From: Uloborus plumipes
Lineage: Eukaryota > Arthropoda > Arachnida > Araneae > Uloboridae
Assembly (NCBI GenBank): GCA_038373865.1
Contig: JAXGGA010001139.1
Location: 1-64,000 of the forward strand
Direction: 5' to 3'
Length of the DNA: 64,000 nt
Shown: positions 49,481 to 63,175 of the stretch, in pieces
How positions within the stretch are numbered: the stretch's first letter is position 1
Layout of the letters: each line of letters starts with the position of its first letter
The notes under the pieces: model-generated
The model's input: only the letters and a program-made list of their open reading frames with translations
The model's database searches: none
What the model was told of the DNA's origin: nothing
Position numbers and translations under genes: made by a program

Positions 49481-50094
49481 TAAGAGGAATAAGTACTGAT
49501 GTAAATGAAAACATTTACATGACATTTAACTATAGATTTTTTTTTGAATACTTTAGCTTAATTTAAAATCATTTTCATGCATATCTATCCGATTCTGAAC
49601 TATGTTAAAGTTAAAATTCTCTCATCGGAAGACAAGTTTAAAATCCACTAAATAGATGAAACCCGAATAGACGAACCACAAAGCGAGTTGATAAAAATTT
49701 GAAAAATTGTTATTGTCAAACTTAAATTACTGTGGCACAGAATGGCAACCGGGGTGAATTTTGGTGAATGTCCTCAATATTCCTCAATATTCTTCTTCAA
49801 ATGTTCTGAGGGAGACTCAGAATATTTTCACGAAAAATCAACACCACAGCCCCGCGAGCTGCTGAAATACGGAGAGGGGAATGGGAGGGATCATATGGCA
49901 CAAACGGAACACTCGGTGCAGTAGGAATGTGTGCAATATTTTTGCCTGATCCGGCTTCCCGTCTGTACTGTACTTAAAGGAGAATACAAAAACTGCTAAA
50001 AATAGCGAATCTAACTTTTGTTACTCCTCCCTCTGATGGTCGCGGAATTGAATTTTCATTTACGTTGTTCAGAACTACTAGAGATTGAGTATAC
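49481..50094. other. Non-coding stretch
   Basis: No gene is supported. The 60-codon frame at 49742-49924 lies in a slightly GC-richer patch but has no recognisable motif. Confidence 0.4.
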
Positions 50095-50430
50095 CTAAAG
50101 GTAACCTCGGGAATTTTCAGGGAGCTGAGACACTGAGAGTTGAAATACCCGACTTGTTCTGTCATATAAACCGTCCTTAATCGCGTCTTCAGCATTTTTT
50201 AGCATAACTCTTGGCCGCAAACATTCACTTTTCTTGGGAAGCTGGACGCTAACGCGTTCGTAAATGAAAGATTTGATGTTGGTTGATATTACTCTGATCA
50301 CAGCTGGTGGATTTTGATGAGAAGTTTGCAATGAAGATTCTAGTATTGGTCCTTTGTTCTGTGCATCGCATACTAGACGATATTTGGAACACTTTAGTGG
50401 GCGATATTGGCAGTTTTTACTGCCAGATTT
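50095..50430 (-). CDS. Unrecognised possible exon
   Basis: An open frame of about 112 codons reads on the minus strand from TTTTGGTTTTACAG|TGT (an acceptor-like sequence, exon start about 50430) to TAG at 50095-50097. Its composition is less AT-biased than the surroundings. It encodes four Cys within the first 25 residues (CKSGSKNC, KCSKYRLVCDAQ), then QNPPAVIRVISTN and ERVSVQLPKKSECLRP. I do not recognise the family. A possible donor GAG|GTTACC lies 10 bases before the stop. The acceptor-like tract overlaps the end of a MITE-like sequence (50431-50608), so the splice signal may be accidental. It could be an exon, an exonised repeat or chance. Confidence 0.3.
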   Translation of the reverse strand, partial: KSGSKNCQYRPLKCSKYRLVCDAQNKGPILESSLQTSHQNPPAVIRVISTNIKSFIYERVSVQLPKKSECLRPRVMLKNAEDAIKDGLYDRTSRVFQLSVSQLPENSRGYL

Positions 50431-50608
50431 ACACTGTAAAACCAAAATCAACGCCTCTTAAGGACTAGCTTGTTATTCTTCGTTTCACATAACATTAGTT
50501 AATTAACAATGCAGTATTACTAATTACTCCTATTCCCATTCATAATAAATGGAGTAGTTTCATAAATTACTTCACTTAAAAGGCCAAAAAAAAAATTTAC
50601 AGCGTAAA
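50431..50608. mobile_element. MITE-like sequence with CACTGTAAA ends
   Basis: Left end CACTGTAAAACCAAAATCAA (about 50432) and right end, inverted, CGCTGTAAATTTTTTTTTTG. Both continue to a GCC(T/C)(T/C)TTAAG word and both are flanked by TA. The match is imperfect. Probably a Tc1/mariner-type MITE. Confidence 0.45.
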
Positions 50609-52793
50609 AATGAGCCCTGCTTGTGTCTTCGAAGCTTCGTACATGGCTTCATTTGATGGTGTTTTTAGACATTGCTGGGTTCGTGTCTTCTTCGCAGAAT
50701 TAGTTATTATTAAATAAGACTTTTTTTTTTTTTACTGTGCGCTGTCACGTTGTATGAAATAAAAGAAATTGTCTTCGTAATGCTTTTAGGGAAATCTATA
50801 AAATAATTGTACATAATACGTAAACTAATCTCTGATAAATTCCTGCCCATTACCAACTTTTTACAATGAATCATAATAAACAAATTTGTTTGGTTTGTTC
50901 AATTTATTTTTGGTCCTCTAAATATCAAGGTGATTTTATTTTAATTGCAGAACAAATTTTTAGAGAAATTCTGAGAAATAAATTTTGGAATGTGTTCCAA
51001 TATTTTTTGTTATTTGGTGTTTATGCATACATATACTGACTTATCCAGGTAACTAAAGAGCAGATCTTTGATTTACCAGAAAAAACAAAGAAAAACATGG
51101 CGCCCGGCAAGTTGTCTAATGTTGTTTTCTTGTCCTTAGTTGTTTACTATGGCGAAGAATCACCATTTTTCTTCTCTCAATTAATCACAAAGAATGAATT
51201 GTTCCACCGTAACTTGTTTTTCCGTTGCAGTACATAAAAGGTCAATAAACTTAGCATGAATATTTTTTTTTCAATCTGAATAACTCTAAGTAGTTTAAAT
51301 ATCAAAGTTATAGCTATGAACGTGATTGAGAAATATAGAACTTCTAAGATGCATTATCACACGATCTTTTAAGTTAATTCATAACAAACTCCGTGAACGG
51401 TAATTTTAATTATTGGTTTCACGCTGTCAAAATCACACTTAAACTGAAGTTAATTATTTATCACAAAAAATATTTGAATATTTCTATTTTGAGAAAATTT
51501 CACAGAAAAAATCGAAAAAAAAAGTTTGAGAGAAAAGTAATAACATGAAGAAAATAGGCAAGGCTTTTGCGATAATTTTACTTAAAGTTACTGATTACTT
51601 TTCTAAATTTATATTATTTTTAATCAGTGGAAAGAAATAATGAAAATATTTTTTTATCCTTTATTGATGGCTTTAAATGAAGTGTTAAAGCTCTAAATGT
51701 TTATAACACTCATTTCGATTCAAATACTCGTACGAATATTAGGCTTATTTTTAATGCAACTGAATTTTAGTATCACCGAGAAGAGAAAAACAGACATTTA
51801 AGTTTGCGTAAATGTTTTTTATCAAAAAAACGCATCTTCCGCAACATTTTTTTCAGTCTCAGATTTTGTGGCACATAATCAGACAATATTTTAATTTAAA
51901 AAAATTATAGTATTTTAACTCTAGAAGTAATTTATAATAACATAAGCAACAATTACTTAAAAACATTTAACTGTAAAATATTTTAGTTATATATTGTGGA
52001 AAGCAATATCTGCATTTATTTTAGTTAAAAGTTTATATAAATGATTTTCAGTTACAATTTAAATATAGGTGTTTAATATCCTACATATGTATCTAATTTA
52101 ATTTGTTAGCATGAATATATTGTATTACTTGTGAAGCTTAAAACTTCTCAATTGTTTCATTGTAGCTGCTTTGAAACATGTATTAATACACTTCTTACTC
52201 GTCTTAGTTTTCGGAAGTAAATCATGAGCTTCGTGCAGATTCAAATCAGCACGTCTTTTCAACCATTGTTTTGGACCACTTGTGTTGTTCGGAAAAATTC
52301 TGATGGTTCTTCAACTTCTGAGAGAATTTCAATTTCCTTCCTGAAAACTTTCCACTTGTTATAAGAACAAGTCAAGCACTCGACTTTTTTTCCCCCATTT
52401 AAGAAGCGGAATTTGTGAAGTAATTTTCAGCTTTGATTTTGCTTTATATTTTTATTTACACTTACGCTGGGCACAGACATAGCAGTACCTATTCTCTTCA
52501 GGATGAATCCTTCATCTTTTTCCTTCCATTTTCATTTTTTTTTTCGTCTCCTGTCCCCCCGCCTCCATTTTCAAGGTGTCCTGATTTACTTTTAGTTATT
52601 TGAGATTTTTTTCGGTTATGTGTAAAGGAAAGGGACTTTCGTCAGTTTACTAATGATTTCTGATTTACAGTAAGAAATGTGATAAGCATTTTCTTAAAGT
52701 AAATACTTTGCTCCCATTTTCATTTTTTGAATTTTTAATAGATAATTTTGAATTTCACAAAATAGACTGCAAAAAAAAAAAAAAAAAAAGACG
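50609..52793. other. AT-rich non-coding stretch
   Basis: No gene or recognisable repeat was seen. A poly-A run lies at about 52771-52789. Confidence 0.5.
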
Positions 52794-53314
52794 TTAACCC
52801 ATTTATGCCCACGTTTTTTTTAACAATTTTTTTCATTTTATCTGCTTAAAACTCTTACTTGGAATGGTTTACGTACATTTTAGGCTTAAAATAGTTCGTC
52901 GTTGCCATATTTATGAAGTTATTTAACGGCCTGTTTATGGGATATTTTGCAGATATGTGAGCAAAATACGACCTTACTTGACTATACTTTTGCAAAGTAA
53001 CATTACAGAAGGAATCTGTGCTCAATTTTAAGCAAATCATTTTAAAATAGTTTAATTTTATGAAAAATAAGTTCGCAAAAAAACTTACTTTCTGTGAATG
53101 CCCATGCTGGATCGTTCCTTGACTGATTTGTCTGAAAATAGTTGTCAATAATAAACTCTGATGTCCAATTAGTGGCTCTAACTGGTTTTCTCAAGAAGAA
53201 GGACTATTTAACTTGTGAAAACAGCTTTCGTAAAAGGATATACCCATTACAGGTTTTTGTATGCAGTAACTAACAAGCGTCCAGCTTTTAGGCTACTGGG
53301 CATAAATGGGTTGA
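52794..53314. mobile_element. piggyBac-type MITE
   Basis: The left end is TTAACCCATTTATGCCCA (52794-52811). The right end, read inverted, is TCAACCCATTTATGCCCA (53297-53314). TTAA at the left and TTGA at the right fit the TTAA target of piggyBac elements with one mutated base, and CCC-starting ends are typical. Length 521 bases; the inside has no transposase, and the 97-codon minus-strand frame is unremarkable. Confidence 0.7.
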
Positions 53315-53559
53315 ATCATCTGAGCTGAAGGCAGAAGCCATTTTATTGTAGTTAAGAGTACCTTCAAAAACCATTGGTTTAAAACTGATGAATATCTAAC
53401 AAATTCGAAGCTGCATTCTCAGTATATCACGACCGAGCTGTAAGTATATTTGCTTATAGTTCTGCCTTTGCCGCAGACGACCTGGGCGGTACGTAACTGT
53501 GCATGTTACATACAGGCAATTTCATACTAAAATCTTGCATTATAAAGAAGAGAACGTAC

Positions 53560-53640
53560 TACCGATGGTGGTTCAACCCACGCTTTAAGTGGGTGCACCA
53601 GACAATTATTCAGACCGATCAGCCACTGAACTCGAAATGC
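53560..53640 (-). repeat. Weak tRNA-like SINE head
   Basis: On the minus strand TGGCTGATCGGT (53614-53625) matches an A box, and TGGGTTGAACCA (53569-53580) resembles a B box with a swapped central base. The spacing is right. It is degenerate, and no tail was defined. Confidence 0.35.
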
Positions 53641-55117
53641 AATTAAAAATTTTCAGATTGAGGACCCATTTCATAAAAATGCTATAGCGTAGCACAGAAC
53701 AAGAGCCATTGTACTAATTAGCTTTTGGAAGGCGCGGATGCCCATATGCGTACGCGAAGTTTTTGTGGGGGCTAAGAAATTTTGCAGTCTTTAGACTTTT
53801 TGTAGGTTGTAGGCCTTTAATCTAAATTTTAGTTTTATTTTATTTTATTTTTAATTACATTTATTTATTTATTGATTTATTTTATATCTTATTCGAGTAA
53901 AATATGTTTATCACCTGCTGTCCTAATTCTAAGCGAGAGTTTGGAAAACAATGTCAATAATTTATTAGGGATTTTAAATCACTATTGCCCTTATCAAAAT
54001 ATTGGATACCTTTTATAATAATTAGTGGTATTTAGAAACATAATGCATCGTACCAATACAAATGAGATTCATTTTTCAATGTTTTTATTAGAAGTCTAAA
54101 ACACAATTCAGAAAGCAAATTAAGTACGAAATGGATCAAAATTGTAAGTGAAGAAATATTTATGCAACAGTCATTCATTAATGGCTTTTGTTGGAAAGTG
54201 TTGATATTCGTACACAAAATTTGTCTTCATGAATGGCAGTTCTAATGTCTAGAGGGGGCTCTAGACCCTCTCCCCACCCCCCAGCCTGCTACGGGCATTC
54301 ATGTTGGTAAGTACATAATTTACGAGGTACCTTCATTTTTATTATTTTCATAAAAATCTGGAATAACTCCATTATCAATTAAACATTTGGTTAACAAAGT
54401 TATTCGTTATCTGATTTTAACAAAAAATTACTCTACTTGAATCAGAAATCGTTGCAATGTTGTACATTAGAGCAAAAACACAAACATTTAACATTAACAT
54501 AAATTAAAAACAATCCGTACAGGCATTAAAAAAGGAAATGAAAAACATGTTTCCGAACATATGTTTCATATAAAACGTCTGGAGACTCTGTAATGCATTT
54601 ATTTATTTCCTTCACCATTACCTGCTTTCTTTTCCACGCACAAAATATTAAGAAATTTATACTCTAATGCTGAGGTGTCTTTTTTCATTATTACTATTTT
54701 CATAGTATTTTCTTGACAGATATTTTCATTGCTGTTCTTCACCGAGACATTTAGAAACAAAAAAGAAAAATCTCTCCCTTAAGAAAAATTCCAGCAAGAA
54801 ATATCGGTATAATAAGTGTCAAAAACCTATTATATAATATGATTTAGTCAGCTGTGAAAATTATATCATTTATTGTGTTGAATTTTACTGCATTTGGTTC
54901 AGAAAACGTAACAAATGATGCTAATTTTATATTACGTAATATGTCACCCACAAATGTTACCTGAAAGTTAAGCAGCATAACATTTATTTCGTTTTAAGTT
55001 ATACTTCCAACAGCTTAAATTATACGTTTCATAAAAAAAGACAATATTTTCTCCGTTCAGCTATTTCAAACAATTCATAAAGACTTATGAATAGCCTTTT
55101 TCTTTGATTTATAAGAT
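53641..55117. other. AT-rich non-coding stretch
   Basis: No gene is supported. A C-rich patch lies at about 54266-54285. Confidence 0.5.
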
Positions 55118-56363
55118 ACTAGCGGTACCCGCACGGCTTTGCCCGTGGTATAAAAGTAAAAGGTCATTTGGTAATGAATTGATATCGCAGAAAGAATACT
55201 CAATTTTAGTTATAATTCAACTGTAGTTTTTTAAAAGTATGCTATAAAAATAAGCCAAAAGAGAACAAAGGAACAATTTTGTTGCTTACAGAGACATGAA
55301 AAAGCAAACACCTTAAAAAATATGGTAGCATTTGAGTACTGTCATGCAATAATATGTCTCTCTGAGAAGGAAACATATTTAATCAGGTATTTATCATACG
55401 CAAATAATTTTTTCTACTCTCGAAAACAAAAATAGTTGCGTAGCAACGTGCCTTGGAAAATTTCAATTATTGAAGGTTCTTGACGCTATTTAAAAAGTAG
55501 CCAATTTGGTAGCTAATTTGGGATACCTGGGGTAATTCTGAACCCCTATCCCTTCCATAAATAAAGAAACTTACGTAATCTCACTTTTGTGAAAAAGAAA
55601 TTGTCGCCAAATGTTGAGGTATTCTCTATGAAGCTGATTACTTTTTTGGCAATCTGAAATCAATTTGAATATTATATTTGGCGCTAAATGTACATCATTC
55701 TGTAAGGCGTTAAAATAATTTCCAACATTGCAGTATATCATAGCAAATAGTATGGACATGAAAACGAACTATTGATTGGATGTTTGGCGAGAAAATATAG
55801 TAACATACTTTGGTTGAAAACAGCAATAGATAAAGAACAAAATAGTGTTCGCCTGGAAAATAATGCATGACATCTAAGTCTCTACAAATCTAAAGGAGTT
55901 CCGAAATATGAAACTGAATCTCATTTGCTTTTAAAAAAAGATTAATCTGTTAATAAAATACCTTTTTTATTTTTTATACTTGAAATAGTTATTGGGAAAA
56001 CTTCCATTATTGAGGGCTCTTGGCGCGATTTAAAAGACCGCCAAATTTACGGTAGCAAGCAATTCCAACTATCTGCCAGAGAGTTGAGTTGATACACTAA
56101 ATACTCGATTGGATTGATGAAAGCCTTCGAAAATGGCGTTTTAAATTGAAATTACAGAGACAGAATCAGGTCTAAAATTGAGATAAAAAAATAATTACTC
56201 ATTGGATTTTGTTGAAACTGGTCTCTAAACCTTCCCAGTACCAAAAGGAACAAACGGTGAAAATTTCAGGCAAATCTCCCGGGTAGTTTCTGAGATCTTA
56301 GGGAACACACACATATACACATATACACATTTACCAACATTCATTTTTATATATATATAGATG
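55118..56363 (+). mobile_element. RTE-like dispersed repeat
   Basis: Begins ACTAGCGGTACCCGCACGGC (55118), then TTTGCCCGTGG, and ends ATATATATATAGATG after a CAGGCAAATCTCCCGGGTAG word. This start and the ATATATAGAT end are typical of a repeat group widespread in arthropods that I associate with RTE-type LINE 3' ends; the assignment is from memory. It contains two related internal segments (about 55457 and 55998) sharing ATTATTGA.GG.TCTTG.CGC and TTTAAAA. No protein was read. A minus-orientation start of the same repeat is at 19526-19556. Confidence 0.5.
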
Positions 56364-56820
56364 ATTTATCGGAATAAAATAAAAGTGCACATTCGGATTT
56401 CACGGCATCAAATATTCTGCAATGACGTTAAAATAGTAATGTTACAGACTAGATTTTAGACACTAAAAGTCAAATTACACAATAAATATATCTTTATTTG
56501 TATGAAGTAAGAATTTCATGCAAACAAACCTTTTCCTACTTTCACACCCATTGGATGCGATAAAAATGTGATTAAATCACACAGGTAATGAACATTAAAG
56601 CATGTTTTAATCAGTAAGTAACCGCCCCTAAGCAAGGGCTAAGGCAGAAACATGCAGAAGGCGAGCCTCGTCTCAAAATTTTCGAGTTGTACCGTACCAA
56701 GTGCGGTCGCTCGCTGGTAATCTAATTTTCACATTAACTACCAGTTTTTGTTGGCTTTCTTTGCTCCATACGTGGATTTTTGCCTCCAGCTCGTTTAATT
56801 CCTATACCATGCTGATGAGT
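56364..56820. other. Non-coding stretch
   Basis: No gene or named repeat. The right part (about 56630-56820) is GC-richer and may be older repeat sequence into which the SINE at 56833 inserted. Confidence 0.4.
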
Positions 56821-56832
56821 GCATAAGAAGCA

Positions 56833-57104
56833 TTTCATTTCACCCTCCAGGGTCCCCGTACCTACCAGCTTAGTGGTTTAACCGGGATAGGGCCCTGAAG
56901 AGCGCTCTGTTCTTAATTTTGAACCAGAACCTAGGGTCGAGCAAACCATAGGCCCTAGCAACCCCAGAGGTATCGTTTCACTTGGAGGACTTCGCCTCCC
57001 AGTCACCATTAATCAAGACGGTGGATCTTTGATCGGCTGGGATCGAACCCGGGTCCTTTTTCGGACACGAGTCCGATGCCTTACCGATCGGGCCACCACG
57101 GCCC
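56833..57104 (-). mobile_element. tRNA-derived SINE with target duplication
   Basis: On the minus strand the head starts GGGCCGTGGTGGCCCGATCG at 57104. It has an A box (TGGCCCGATCGG), an anticodon-stem-like TCGGACTCGTGTCCGA and a B box (GGGTTCGATCCC, near 57045). It runs 272 bases to a GAAATGAAAT tail at 56833. Flanking direct repeats GCATAAGAAGCA (56821-56832) and GCATAAGTTAAGAAGCA (57107-57123) match apart from a 5-base difference, as for a target-site duplication. The acceptor stem does not close, so it is a retroposon and not a working tRNA gene. Confidence 0.8.
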
Positions 57105-57123
57105 TTGCATAAGTTAAGAAGCA

Positions 57124-57560
57124 CGAAAGTGTAGTCTATGGTTGGAATAAACGAACTGGCGGTGTATTGCATGTTAAAGCATGTATTTATTTTTACTAAC
57201 TTCGTCACCCGGCTTTGTACAGACTACCTCGTACATAAAAAATAAGTAAGGTCAAGTGAAGCATTGAAAGTTAGTTAATAAAGTTTAGATCAAGTGACAC
57301 ATGTTCAACAATCTCGCAATCAAAACAGTGCAAAATTTCCGGTAGAAAAGGTCACATCAGTTAATAAAAATCTACGCTGAAATTTGGGCATTTTGGAGCA
57401 TTGTCCATTTTTAACATGTTTTTTCCTTAAAGAGGTTGTTTAGGGCTATTGCATGAAAAAACCAAGAAGTTTATTCTCTGTATGTGACAGCTCAAATATT
57501 TCATTGAAAATAACAATTAAAAAGGGCATTAAACAAAATTTTGTTGCTTGAGAAATCACA
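57124..57560. other. Non-coding stretch
   Basis: No gene or recognisable repeat was seen. Confidence 0.45.
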
Positions 57561-57566
57561 AGCGCG

Positions 57567-57598
<32 letters not shown>
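57567..57598. repeat. TG microsatellite
   Basis: About 16 GT units. Confidence 0.9.
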
Positions 57599-57601
<3 letters not shown>

Positions 57602-57729
57602 TTTTAAATTTAGCTCATTTGTCATTTCCTTTTAAAATTATTGCGTTTTACTAAATTATGTGAGCTGTTACGAACAGGACAGTTGGCGGCTGTTTCTCGG
57701 AATAACCTTGATATGTTTTCTCTAAAATC

Positions 57730-60174
<2,445 letters not shown>

Positions 60175-60414
60175 CTATTTAATTTTTAGATTTTTGATCT
60201 GAGCAGCAGAATGCTGTAGAAAATGTTGCCGGGTATAACAGTAACAGTTAAACTCGCAAGTGAAGGGCTTTTGAGATGAAATGGTTATGTGACAAAACCG
60301 AAATTGCGAGTAATTAAAGTTTAAAGTTTTATTGTTGCATTTGTTACAGCTTTTGTGTTTCCTGTTTTTATCGTAGGAAATTGTTCGAATGACATCTACT
60401 TTTTGGAGTACCAA
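60175..60414 (-). pseudogene. Possible C2H2 zinc-finger remnant
   Basis: The minus-strand frame of 79 codons contains HKSCNKCNNKTLNF, then SSQKPFTCEFNCYCYTRQHF and LQH. SQKPFTC resembles the TGEKPF.C linker between C2H2 fingers, and C..C and H...H-like residues are present, but the finger spacing is disturbed and the end is not finger-like. It could be a decayed zinc-finger exon or chance. Confidence 0.3.
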
Positions 60415-62171
60415 GTTTTATTTGCCTTACCTGTATCTAATGCTTATCATTGTCCATAGTGTATTTTCAAAAAATATAGCATATCCCTTTCATCCTCCAA
60501 GCCCTGTATGACTTAGCCTATTTGTAAAAGAGTGATAGAAGTAGTAACTTTGGTGACCAGTAGCTGACTTTGTTATGAATATAACTCTCTCTGTGATAGT
60601 TACCTTTGGCAATCAGCTTGATTATTTCTCATAATTATGTTCAATTAATTACAGCTAACATTCAACACTTAAAGAATCCTTTATTTTCAAACTATGCGTC
60701 ACTTATAGGTTTAGCATAAATACTTATGAATTGAAAAAAAAAAATGAGAGACAGGATCTAAAAGTTCGGGGGAAGCGGTTACCAATAAAAATCAATGATG
60801 TAATTAAAGAAAATTATTTTTAGAATCTACAGATATTGTTTGTGATCATTGACTATAAAAATGATATTGATAATAATAAATAATTCTGCCTGGCTAATCG
60901 AGACTAGTCATTTACGCTGTACAAATTTTAATTCGTTTTACTCAATCATTTCGTTTTACTAACTTTTTGTGATCGTTTTATATCCATATTAGAATAATTT
61001 ATGTTGGTGTACATTTCCAAGAAGATTCGATTGTGCGGAGATTCATTTAAGTAGTAAATATGTGCACATGATATCTCTATACTCTTTCTTACAGATTTTC
61101 GTTTTTGTATCATGTACGTCTTCATTAGGAAGAAATATGACTAAGCTGAATGTTTCCTTTTTTTTTTTTTTTTTTTGTACTGTGGTAGTTTTAAACTGCA
61201 GACTTTTTTAAATGTTGTAATGAGTTTAGTTCAGTATTTAAAGTATAGATGGCAGCACATGCAACTAGTTAAATGTCTTCAAAAATATATTAAAAATTAA
61301 ACAGTGCAATGCAGAAATCTCTATTTTAAAACTGAAATACAGCACAAAAAAAAAAACTCTTCTTTTAAAGAATTTTAATTTCTCACAGGGGCAATCGAGC
61401 AACTTTCATGGATTGTTTTTTTTTAATGAATGAGGAAACAAGAGAGAATGAGAGTTCTCTTCGATTTTCTCTATCTTTTTAATTATTTCTTATGTATTAG
61501 TGTATGCTTTTCGTGGATTAAAAGGAGCTTTGCAAAACATATATTATTTTTGGCCGATAGAGTTTTCAATCTCAATTCTTTTTTATTAAAAAAATCCATT
61601 GCTATTTAGCAAAACAATGTCCCCCCCCCCCCCCCCCCCCCCAAATTTGTGTAGTGGGTTAAATTGCTGAATACTTCTAGTAAATCAAAAGAGCTTGGCT
61701 TATCCTGGATATCTAAACAAAGTTCGTAGTTCAAAACAGTCTGAAAAAAAAAGAAAATCAAAAAGTAGAATTGCTCTCTCTCTCTCTCTCTACCATTATC
61801 AACATTTAAAATACAATTGACATAGATGATTGCAGGAATAAGTGAAATATTTTTTTTTTCTTTGGTTAGTAACCGTTCTCAAGTCAACCAGTGCAAATTT
61901 TGGGGGGGGCAGGGGCCTTGACCTCTCCCAAATAGATAAAGTAACTTGACTTTTCCATTAACTATTCTACAATTTATTTATTCACAACATAAAATAATGC
62001 ATAAAGTTCAGGAGTTTCGAGTTCCAAGAATGCATAATATCGCGATTCTTTCAACATTTCTTCTTCTAAGAGAAAAAATAAGTTAATTAGTATGTTTCAA
62101 TAACTTTTGCTTTAAACATTATGACAATGTTTATAAATAATATAATGCTTTATAATACCATATTACAACCC
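60415..62171. other. AT-rich non-coding stretch
   Basis: No gene is supported. A run of 22 C lies at 61621-61642, a CT microsatellite at about 61774-61791 and a poly-T run at about 61159-61177. Confidence 0.5.
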
Positions 62172-62461
62172 CAGGGCCTGATTTGCAAGTCTCCATGCCC
62201 AGGGCACTTTCAAACTTTCCTGCCCCCTTTGAATGAGTTTTACTTTATAGAGCAGTGGTGATTTAACCACGGTGTTCATTCCCCGCCCCCCCTAAACTTC
62301 ATAAATTCATATTTAATTTCCAGTAAGAAAATAAATATATAAAGGCATAAATGAATTACGAAAACAGTGGGACAATTTTCAAAAATAGAATTTTTCCTGC
62401 CCCTTAGATATTTCCTGCCCAGGGCACGGGCCCTGGGTGCCCGGGCGATAAATAGGCCCTG
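62172..62461. mobile_element. hAT-type MITE with perfect 8-base target duplication
   Basis: The ends are CAGGGCCTGATTT (62172) and, inverted, CAGGGCCTATTTAT (62461). The octamer TACAACCC flanks it exactly on both sides (62164-62171 and 62462-62469), as expected for hAT elements, whose ends usually start CAG. Length 290 bases with GC-rich GCCCAGGGCAC words inside near both ends. The minus-strand frame 62276-62473 is not a gene. Confidence 0.9.
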
Positions 62462-62789
62462 TACAACCCGCATTAGATGGCGGGTCAGAAAAAGTTAGGT
62501 TGACCATCATGCCAAGAAATTCGAATCTTTCGCCATGGCGGAAAATTCAAGGTTCATTTTGCAACAGAGCAAAAGTAAATTTCCCTCTTAGTTCCAACTG
62601 CAAAGCAAACCATGGCAAGGAAAAATTTTATAACCTCCCAAAGTAACCTCTTTTTCAAATCAAACTAATAAATTTCAGGTCTCCGAGATGAAAAAAATAT
62701 GTGGTTTGATGGTGCTGCATTATCTTGCAGTAGTTTATCAATATTTTGACAAAATTAAACTGTTTATTAATACTAATAAAATAATCTAC

Positions 62790-63175
62790 GCTGCCGGGCT
62801 AAGCACAAAAGGAGTATCTGCAGCAGAGCTCGAAATGAGAGGTCAACGCCCTGCTCCACATTGACGTAAAGCAGAGAAATAAAGCAGAAACGTAAAATGG
62901 ATTACATAGCGTTCCTACGGAAAGTTCCCGGATTTTCGGTTTCTGCCTTCGGTTTCGGTCGCGTTTTACGCTGATGTGGAGCAGGGCCCTAACTCTTCAG
63001 AGTTTTATGCTTCCATGCATTTCATTTAGATGCCACTTAATATTTCCCGTTTGCGAATGACCATAAAACAATGTATTTAGGTTAATATATGTTACAAATA
63101 ATTACCTGGGGACAATAATTCAATTTTAATAAAAAGTGCAGATAAGACTTATGTGCCCAACAAAGTCCAGTACGA
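62790..63175. repeat. Inverted-repeat element of the 19-kb family, interrupted
   Basis: GCTAAGCACAAAAGGAGTAT and CTGCAGCAGAGCTC (62801-62834) match 19044-19080, and AGTGCAGATAAGACTTATGT near 63136 matches the inverted partner near 19635. A separate 140-base MITE (62848-62987) splits this copy. Confidence 0.55.
62848..62987. mobile_element. 140-base MITE with GCCCTGCTCCACAT ends
   Basis: Inverted ends are GCCCTGCTCCACATTGACGT (62848) and GCCCTGCTCCACATCAGCGT (reverse of 62987), two mismatches in 20. Comparison with 19080-19100, where the same host repeat runs on without it, shows it is an insertion. Superfamily not assigned; no clean target duplication was found. Confidence 0.75.

Noticed and set aside
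57040..57104. Functional tRNA gene
   Set aside because: Pol III boxes are present but the acceptor stem does not close, and the sequence continues into a SINE body with a tail and target duplication.
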